The notes beneath the pieces were generated by a model. The model had not been told where the DNA came from, did no database searches, and saw nothing but the letters and a program-made list of their open reading frames with translations. Positions 13,799 to 18,178 of a stretch of 18,178 bases of DNA are shown here, in pieces. The stretch is from JAAEQG01 sp023133475 (GTDB taxonomy: Bacteria; Planctomycetota; Phycisphaerae; UBA1845). The first letter of the stretch is position 1. Each line of letters opens with the position of its first letter. A program made the translations under genes and the position numbers. Where the stretch lies: assembly GCA_030631415.1 (NCBI GenBank), contig DAOVLE010000092.1, positions 1-18,178 of the forward strand. The letters are read 5' to 3'.

Positions 13799-13967
13799 CG
13801 ATGTCACAACGGCGGGTGAAACCCGCTACAGCGGATTGTCGCATCTAACCCGGACTTTTCATGAACGCAGAGACGCAGAGACGCAGAGAAGAAGGGAGTG
13901 CACCCAACGACAATGTTTCACATCTCCCCATTTTCCATTTTTCATTTTCAATTTTCAATTTTCTCCA
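13799..13967 (+). repeat. ~170-bp interspersed repeat with T-rich end, copy 2
   Basis: Inverted relative to 7498-7668, with a few small indels. It begins CGATGTCACAACGGCGGGTG, contains palindrome P7, and ends in a CATTTTC-rich tail. The gap 13692-14100 holds only this element, the ribosome site of the small gene and an unremarkable stretch (13968-14088) upstream of the first TldD-like gene. Confidence 0.85.
13811..13830. repeat. GGCGGGT/ACCCGCC palindrome, copy P7
   Basis: GGCGGGTGAAACCCGCTACA; a two-base deletion compared with P2 shortens the 3' side. It is part of the ~170-bp repeat copy 2. Confidence 0.7.
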
Positions 13968-14088
13968 TTCTCCATTCTCCATTCATCACGTCCCCCCTGG
14001 TTGCATCACGAGTGTATCCGAGTAGGATGAATTCGATATATGAAGCAAGCGATCTTGTTTGTGATTCGCTGTCGAAACACTCTTGTGC

Positions 14089-14094
14089 GAGGGA
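14089..14094 (+). promoter_or_regulatory. Ribosome binding site that decides the first TldD-like start
   Basis: GAGGGA 6 nt before ATG 14101. The alternative TTG at 14083 lies upstream of this site and would add only six residues in front of the signal peptide. Confidence 0.55.
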
Positions 14095-14100
14095 ATCGCC

Positions 14101-15831
14101 ATGAACACACGTTGTCGTTGGCCTGCAAAAATGGTCCTGTGCGTGGTGCTGGGGTGCGCCGCGGGGTTGGCCCGGGCAGAGGTCGGCCAAACCGCCACCG
14201 AACACCCCTTGCTGGGAATCATGCAGAGCGAGTTGAAGCTCTCCATGGGGAAGCTGGCTTCCCCCGACGGCACCAAACCCTATTTCATCCAATACGCCGT
14301 CACCGATGAGAAGAAGGTGTTGGTAGCTGCTTCGCTGGGAGCGCTGACCGCGGACGATGTCAGCCATTCACGGTTACTCGACGTGGACGTTCGCTGCGGC
14401 GACTACGCCCTGGACAGCACCCGCCAGATCCGCGACGCGGGGTTTGGGGGCGCATACGGCCGCTGGGGAAACGCCATCGCGCTACCCCTCGACAATGACC
14501 CGATTGCCACCCGCCATGCCCTCTGGCTCGAAACCGACGAAAACTTCAGGGCAGCGGTCAAGCGTCTGGCTCAGGTCAAAGCCAACCTCAAGGTGAAGGT
14601 AGAGGAGGAAGACCCCTCGGACGATTTCTCGCGGGAAAAGCCCAGCATCTACGTCGGCCCCTGGGCGCAGATGCCCAGGATCGACCTTCAGGCTCTCCGC
14701 GAGCGGGTGCGAAAGTGCTCGCGAGTGTTTCGGGACCATCCGCTGATCTACAATTCCAGCATTATGCTCACCGGGAAGACCACAAACCACCTCATGCTCA
14801 ACTCCGAGGGCAGCAAGCTGCAATTCGGGCGGGGTTGGTGGCGGATTGGGGTGCAGGCTTCCACCCTAGCCGAAGACGGCATGGAACTGCGGCAGTATAC
14901 CTCGTTCGACGTGCATACCCTGGCTGGGCTACCCGGCGATGCGGAGATCATCAAGGCGGCCCACCAGGTCATCAACGACGTTCTCGCCCTGCGTGAAGCC
15001 CCCATCGTGGAGCCTTATATTGGGCCGGCTATTCTGATGAACCGCGCCAGCGGGGTTTTCTTCCACGAAATCTTCGGGCACCGCATCGAAGGCCATCGCC
15101 AAAAGGACGTCGAAGAAGGGCAAACCTTCGCCAAAAAGGTAGGGCAGGAAATCCTCCCCACCTTCTTGAGTATCGTGGACGATCCATCGCAACGGGTGTT
15201 CAACGGCATCGAGCTGAACGGGTTCTACGAATACGACGATGAGTGCGTGCCCGCCCAACCGGCTCACATCGTGGAAAACGGCGTGCTCAAGACTTTTCTT
15301 TTGTCGCGCTCGCCCACCCGTGGGTTTACCAAATCCAACGGTCATGGCCGGCGGCAGCCGGGCGCCAAGGTCGTCGCTCGCCAGGGCAACTTGTTCGTGA
15401 ATTCGAGCAAGCAGGTGCCGTTTGAAGAACTTCGAACCATGCTGATCGCCGAATGCAAGAAGCAGGGCAAAGAGTTCGGGTTGTTGTTCAAGGATATTTC
15501 CGGCGGGTTCACTTCCACCCGGCGGCGGGGGCCACAGGCATTTAAGGTGTTGCCGATTATAGTCTATCGCGTTTATGCGGATGGCCGCCCCGATGAGCTG
15601 GTCCGGGGCGTGGACATCGTGGGGACGCCGTTGACCTCGTTCTCCCAGATACTCTGCACCGGGAACGACCCCGACATATTCAATGGGATTTGCGGGGCGG
15701 AGTCGGGCAGTGTGCCGGTCTCTGCCGTTTCGCCGAGCATCCTGGTGGAGCAGATCGAGGTGGAGAAAAAGCGTAAGGCCCAGGACCGCCTCCCGATCCT
15801 GTTGCCCCCCATAACCACCGAGAAGAAGTAA
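14101..15831 (+). CDS. Secreted TldD/PmbA-family metallopeptidase with intact zinc motif
   Basis: 576 aa. A signal peptide (MNTRCRWPAKMVLCVVLGCA, then AGLARA) indicates export, unlike cytoplasmic E. coli TldD. The zinc motif HEIFGHRIEGH has H322, E323 and H327 (HExxxH), the TldD metalloprotease signature. C531 in GICGAESGSVPV is placed like the cysteine ligand of TldD. Other family landmarks are SIVDDPSQ (357-364), FYEYDDECVPAQP (375-387), LLSRSPTRGF (400-409) and SNGHGRR (412-418). TldD-TldE pairs digest unfolded peptides inside a barrel. The downstream gene is a paralogue without the zinc motif, which suggests an analogous active/inactive pair. The two are separated by 303 bp holding a MITE-like element, so they may have separate transcripts. 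Confidence 0.92.
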   Translation: MNTRCRWPAKMVLCVVLGCAAGLARAEVGQTATEHPLLGIMQSELKLSMGKLASPDGTKPYFIQYAVTDEKKVLVAASLGALTADDVSHSRLLDVDVRCGDYALDSTRQIRDAGFGGAYGRWGNAIALPLDNDPIATRHALWLETDENFRAAVKRLAQVKANLKVKVEEEDPSDDFSREKPSIYVGPWAQMPRIDLQALRERVRKCSRVFRDHPLIYNSSIMLTGKTTNHLMLNSEGSKLQFGRGWWRIGVQASTLAEDGMELRQYTSFDVHTLAGLPGDAEIIKAAHQVINDVLALREAPIVEPYIGPAILMNRASGVFFHEIFGHRIEGHRQKDVEEGQTFAKKVGQEILPTFLSIVDDPSQRVFNGIELNGFYEYDDECVPAQPAHIVENGVLKTFLLSRSPTRGFTKSNGHGRRQPGAKVVARQGNLFVNSSKQVPFEELRTMLIAECKKQGKEFGLLFKDISGGFTSTRRRGPQAFKVLPIIVYRVYADGRPDELVRGVDIVGTPLTSFSQILCTGNDPDIFNGICGAESGSVPVSAVSPSILVEQIEVEKKRKAQDRLPILLPPITTEKK

Positions 15832-15918
15832 CCACCGGGGTTTGAGAGGCTGGTGCCTGGAACTTGGGACAGAATTGTCAAAAACTCAGCCCCCGGAGGA
15901 GGCGACGGAATCCGCGGC

Positions 15919-16093
15919 GGGTGGCACGGACAAGGGCCGCCTCCGAAACATGCTACGAAGCGCCCGGGAACGCTCGTGGCGGGCCTTGTCCGTGTCGAAA
16001 GTTGTCAGGCTTCCGCACGGACAAGTCCCGCCGCGAAACCCCCTCGGCTACCTCGTAGCGTTGACCGAGTGGCGGGCCTTGTCCGTGCCACCC
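15919..16093 (+). mobile_element. 175-bp double-hairpin MITE-like element, copy B
   Basis: Same length as copy A (3612-3786) and in the opposite orientation. Ends are GGGTGGCACGGACAAG and CTTGTCCGTGCCACCC, with two more internal copies of the motif. It fills most of the gap between the two TldD-like genes and ends 27 bp before the second gene's ribosome site. It may insulate or regulate the second gene. Confidence 0.8.
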
Positions 16094-16120
16094 AACACCG
16101 CGAACCTAAGGACACGTGTT

Positions 16121-16126
16121 TAGGAG
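16121..16126 (+). promoter_or_regulatory. Ribosome binding site that decides the second TldD-like start
   Basis: TAGGAG 8 nt before ATG 16135. It rules out the much longer frame that opens at 15853 and runs through the repeat element. Confidence 0.7.
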
Positions 16127-16134
16127 CTAAACCA

Positions 16135-17844
16135 ATGAAATCAATCGTCGCAGCCATACTCGTCACCTGGAGCATTCCGCACGCTTTGGCGGGGGCAGAG
16201 CAGGGCCTCGAACAGGAGTTGAAGCAGGATGTGGTATTGCGCGCTCTGGTGGATGAGCTGGAGCGGGGCAAAGCGGGCCTGAAACTTCAAGACCTCCAAC
16301 GCCCGTATTTCATCGAATACGCCCTGGTCGATGGCGTATATGCCATGGCGGAGGCGGATATGGGCGCGCCGGCCAGCCGGGACGAAGGCCGATCGCGAAG
16401 ACTACGCACCGATGTCCGCGTCGGGTCCTACGAACTGGACAACACCAATTTCAGCGGTGGCGGATTCTGGGGACGCTACGGTGGGCGGGGTGGTGGAGCC
16501 GCCATGCCGATCGAAGACGACTATACCGCCATCCGCCAGGCTATCTGGTGGGCAACCGATCGACAGTACAAAGATGTGATCGAAACCTTTGCCCAAAAGG
16601 AAGCCTTCATGGAAAGCAAGATGATCGAGGATAAGCCAAACGACTTCTCACGCGAGTCCCCGGTGGTCTACTTTGAAGAACGCAGCCAAGCGGTGATCGA
16701 TCCCACTCCGTTGGAGGAGTTGGCGGTAGGGCTTTCGGCATTGTTCAGGAGTTATCCTCAGATTCAGAACTCCCACGTGAGCGTCCAGGGCGTGGCGGGC
16801 AACAAGTACCTGGTGAACACCGAGGGCACACACCTGCGTACCGCCGGGTCCCGGTTTAGCGTGTCTGTTACCGCGACGGTGCAGGCTGATGATGGGATGA
16901 AGCTTTCCGACACCATGTCGGTGCATGGCAAGACCTTGGAGGAATTGCCCTCCCACGACGAACTGGCCCAGGATTGCCGCAAGATGATCGAGCAGCTTAT
17001 CGCCATCAAAAACGCTCCCACTCTGGAGTCCTACAGCGGGCCGGTGCTGTTTGATGCCGAAGCCGCGGCGGCCATTTTCGCGCGGACGTTCGCCGACGAA
17101 TTCGCCGGTGGGCAAAGGCCGGTGGGCAGCCGCAGCGCTCCGGACGACTTCGAGAAAAAGCTCACCCGGAGAATCCTGCCCCGATTCCTCAACGTGGTGG
17201 ACGATCCCACACAGGAGTTCATCGCCGGCGTAAGGGCCATGGGGCACTATGTATACGACGATCAGGGGGTAAAGGCTCAACCGGTGAACCTGGTCGAGCA
17301 GGGCCGGCTCAAAGCCTTGTTGATGTCGCGCAATCCGTCCAAGGCCTTTGGCAAATCCACCGGGCACGGTCGCGGGCTGTTTCGCCCGCGTTGCTCGATC
17401 GGATGCCTGATTGTTGCCGCCGACGACGGAGAGGACAGCGAAACGCTGAAGAAAGAACTGATCGAAGCATGTGCGGAGGAGGGCCTGGAATACGGCATCC
17501 GCATCGCCACCCTGGGCAGTATCGAGGGCGGCGAAAGATACAGCCGCTATTACCGCAGTGGTGGCGGGTCTGCTCCGTTGGCTATTTACAAGGTCTACCC
17601 CGACGGGCGTGAGGAGCTGGTTCGCGGGGCGGAGATTGCCCGCATCGACATCAAAGCGTTCAAGCGAATGCTTGCTGTCGGCGATACTCCATACGTCTTC
17701 AACAGAACCAGTTGGTCGGGTGCCTCGACGGTCAGTGCACCAGCCATGTTGTTCGAGGAGTTGGACCTGGCCAAAGCCGACCGCGACTTCGACAAACCGC
17801 CAATCCTGCCCCACCCGTTGGCCCGCCCCAAGCCGGGTAAGTAA
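16135..17844 (+). CDS. Secreted TldD/PmbA-family protein lacking the zinc motif (pseudoenzyme partner)
   Basis: 569 aa, with signal peptide MKSIVAAILVTWSIPHALAG. It is similar along its length to the gene just upstream: RPYFIEYALVDG versus KPYFIQYAVTDE, NVVDDPTQEF versus SIVDDPSQRV, LLMSRNPSKAFGKSTGHGRG versus LLSRSPTRGFTKSNGHGRR, and YKVYPDGREELVRGAEI versus YRVYADGRPDELVRGVDI. At the zinc site HEIFGH is replaced by ARTFAD (316-321), and the cysteine of GICGAESGS is replaced in RTSWSGAS. All three expected zinc ligands are therefore lost. It cannot be a metallopeptidase by this mechanism. Like PmbA/TldE, it may be the inactive half of a heterodimer with the upstream protein. The partner relation is inferred from adjacency and homology. 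Confidence 0.9.
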   Translation: MKSIVAAILVTWSIPHALAGAEQGLEQELKQDVVLRALVDELERGKAGLKLQDLQRPYFIEYALVDGVYAMAEADMGAPASRDEGRSRRLRTDVRVGSYELDNTNFSGGGFWGRYGGRGGGAAMPIEDDYTAIRQAIWWATDRQYKDVIETFAQKEAFMESKMIEDKPNDFSRESPVVYFEERSQAVIDPTPLEELAVGLSALFRSYPQIQNSHVSVQGVAGNKYLVNTEGTHLRTAGSRFSVSVTATVQADDGMKLSDTMSVHGKTLEELPSHDELAQDCRKMIEQLIAIKNAPTLESYSGPVLFDAEAAAAIFARTFADEFAGGQRPVGSRSAPDDFEKKLTRRILPRFLNVVDDPTQEFIAGVRAMGHYVYDDQGVKAQPVNLVEQGRLKALLMSRNPSKAFGKSTGHGRGLFRPRCSIGCLIVAADDGEDSETLKKELIEACAEEGLEYGIRIATLGSIEGGERYSRYYRSGGGSAPLAIYKVYPDGREELVRGAEIARIDIKAFKRMLAVGDTPYVFNRTSWSGASTVSAPAMLFEELDLAKADRDFDKPPILPHPLARPKPGK

Positions 17845-17882
17845 GGCAACGAGGCAACAAGCCCCCGTAGGTCGGTGGGTGG

Positions 17883-17952
17883 CATGGTCAAGGACCACCC
17901 TCGGTAACGTTACGATTTGTCCGATGACTTTTCGAGGTGGTCCTTGACCATG
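17883..17952. terminator. 17-bp perfect inverted repeat downstream of the second TldD-like gene
   Basis: CATGGTCAAGGACCACC at 17883-17899 is exactly complementary to 17936-17952, with a 36-nt loop, starting 38 bp after the stop codon. There is no U-tract. Flanking GGGTGGCATGGTC resembles the right end of the 128-bp elements, so it may be another small mobile repeat rather than a terminator. Confidence 0.55.
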
Positions 17953-17973
17953 TTCCGCGCCGCACGTTTTCCC

Positions 17974-18101
17974 GGGTGCCCTGCCCACACTTGCGTGGGC
18001 ATGTATTGTGTGAGGATGTTCTGGGCAGCCCTGACACGTTTGGTCTTTCCATCACGTCATCTACCATCTGCATGGCCACGCAAGCGTGGACCATGCCACC
18101 C
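17974..18101 (+). mobile_element. 128-bp MITE-like element, copy R3
   Basis: Same length and orientation as R1 and R2 and about 90% identical to R2 by eye; it is the most diverged copy. Substitutions cluster in the left half, while the right half from TTTGGTCTTTCC is nearly unchanged. The remaining bases to 18178 show no complete gene. Confidence 0.85.
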
Positions 18102-18178
18102 GCCACCCGCCGGCACGGTAATCATGCTCAACCGAACCGACTCCCCCGTCTCACGAAAGGTAGGCCCCCGCAACTGTC
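18057..18178 (-). CDS. Possible C-terminal end of a gene entering from the right
   Basis: An open frame runs from the right edge to a TGA at 18059-18057. The residues QLRGPTFRETGESVRLSMIT come from unique sequence, and the last ~15 (GGGWHGPRLRGHADGR) come from element R3. If real, R3 supplies the end of a protein whose start lies outside the window. The evidence is only an open frame of 40 codons. Confidence 0.2.
   Translation of the reverse strand, partial: QLRGPTFRETGESVRLSMITVPAGGGWHGPRLRGHADGR

Noticed and set aside
15853..16134. 94-residue N-terminal extension of the second TldD-like protein
   Set aside because: It is translated from the 175-bp repeat. The signal peptide and TAGGAG ribosome site place the start at 16135.
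16648..17988. 446-aa minus-strand ORF
   Set aside because: Antisense to the second TldD-like gene, which has a signal peptide, ribosome site and clear family similarity.
10028..18101. Repeats considered as a CRISPR array
   Set aside because: Copies are 128 bp long, only three in number and kilobases apart; no regular spacers and no cas genes.

Overview
The window looks like a chromosomal stretch from an uncultured, GC-rich planctomycete, possibly of the Phycisphaerae. This is an inference. It rests on the four-cysteine zinc-ribbon membrane proteins, a Bacillus-type sdhCAB operon, a DUF2723-TPR membrane protein, a GH10-like protein without catalytic residues, and the very high density of short interspersed palindromic repeats. 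No rRNA, tRNA, CRISPR array, transposase or integrase gene was seen.

Layout. Bases 1-7362 are all on the minus strand: two tandem paralogous zinc-ribbon/four-TM proteins (the first cut by the window edge), a secreted transglutaminase-fold protein, and sdhB, sdhA, sdhC (transcribed sdhC-sdhA-sdhB). From 7927 onward almost everything is on the plus strand: a GH10-fold protein that has lost both catalytic glutamates, a membrane-anchored ComEA-like helix-hairpin-helix protein, a hicA-hicB toxin-antitoxin pair, and a 723-aa DUF2723 membrane protein with C-terminal TPRs. One small basic gene lies on the minus strand (13506-13691). The window ends with two secreted TldD/PmbA-family proteins. The first has HExxxH and a candidate cysteine ligand; the second has lost all of these.

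The most interesting locus is 10296-10933. hicAB sits between two sequences that fit integron attC sites in core boxes, imperfect dyad with unpaired bases, and position relative to the hicB stop codon. It therefore reads as an integron gene cassette in a cluster without a visible integrase. The cassette is bracketed by two direct copies of a 128-bp element, and an extended -10 promoter lies just upstream of the first attC-like site.

Intergenic space is filled with small repeat families: (i) a 128-bp element with imperfect terminal inverted repeats, three direct copies of identical length; (ii) a 175-bp double-hairpin element, two inverted copies; (iii) a ~170-bp element with a T-rich end, two inverted copies about 6 kb apart; (iv) a ~20-bp GGCGGGT/ACCCGCC palindrome, seven clear copies, two of them overlapping stop codons; (v) one nested palindrome of 141 bp; (vi) several simple inverted repeats near gene ends. 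All carry no transposase and resemble MITE- or REP-type non-autonomous elements.

Functionally, sdhCAB is core respiratory metabolism. The two TldD-like proteins probably form an active/inactive partner pair outside the cytoplasm. The other genes are accessory or of unknown role, and no single pathway joins them.
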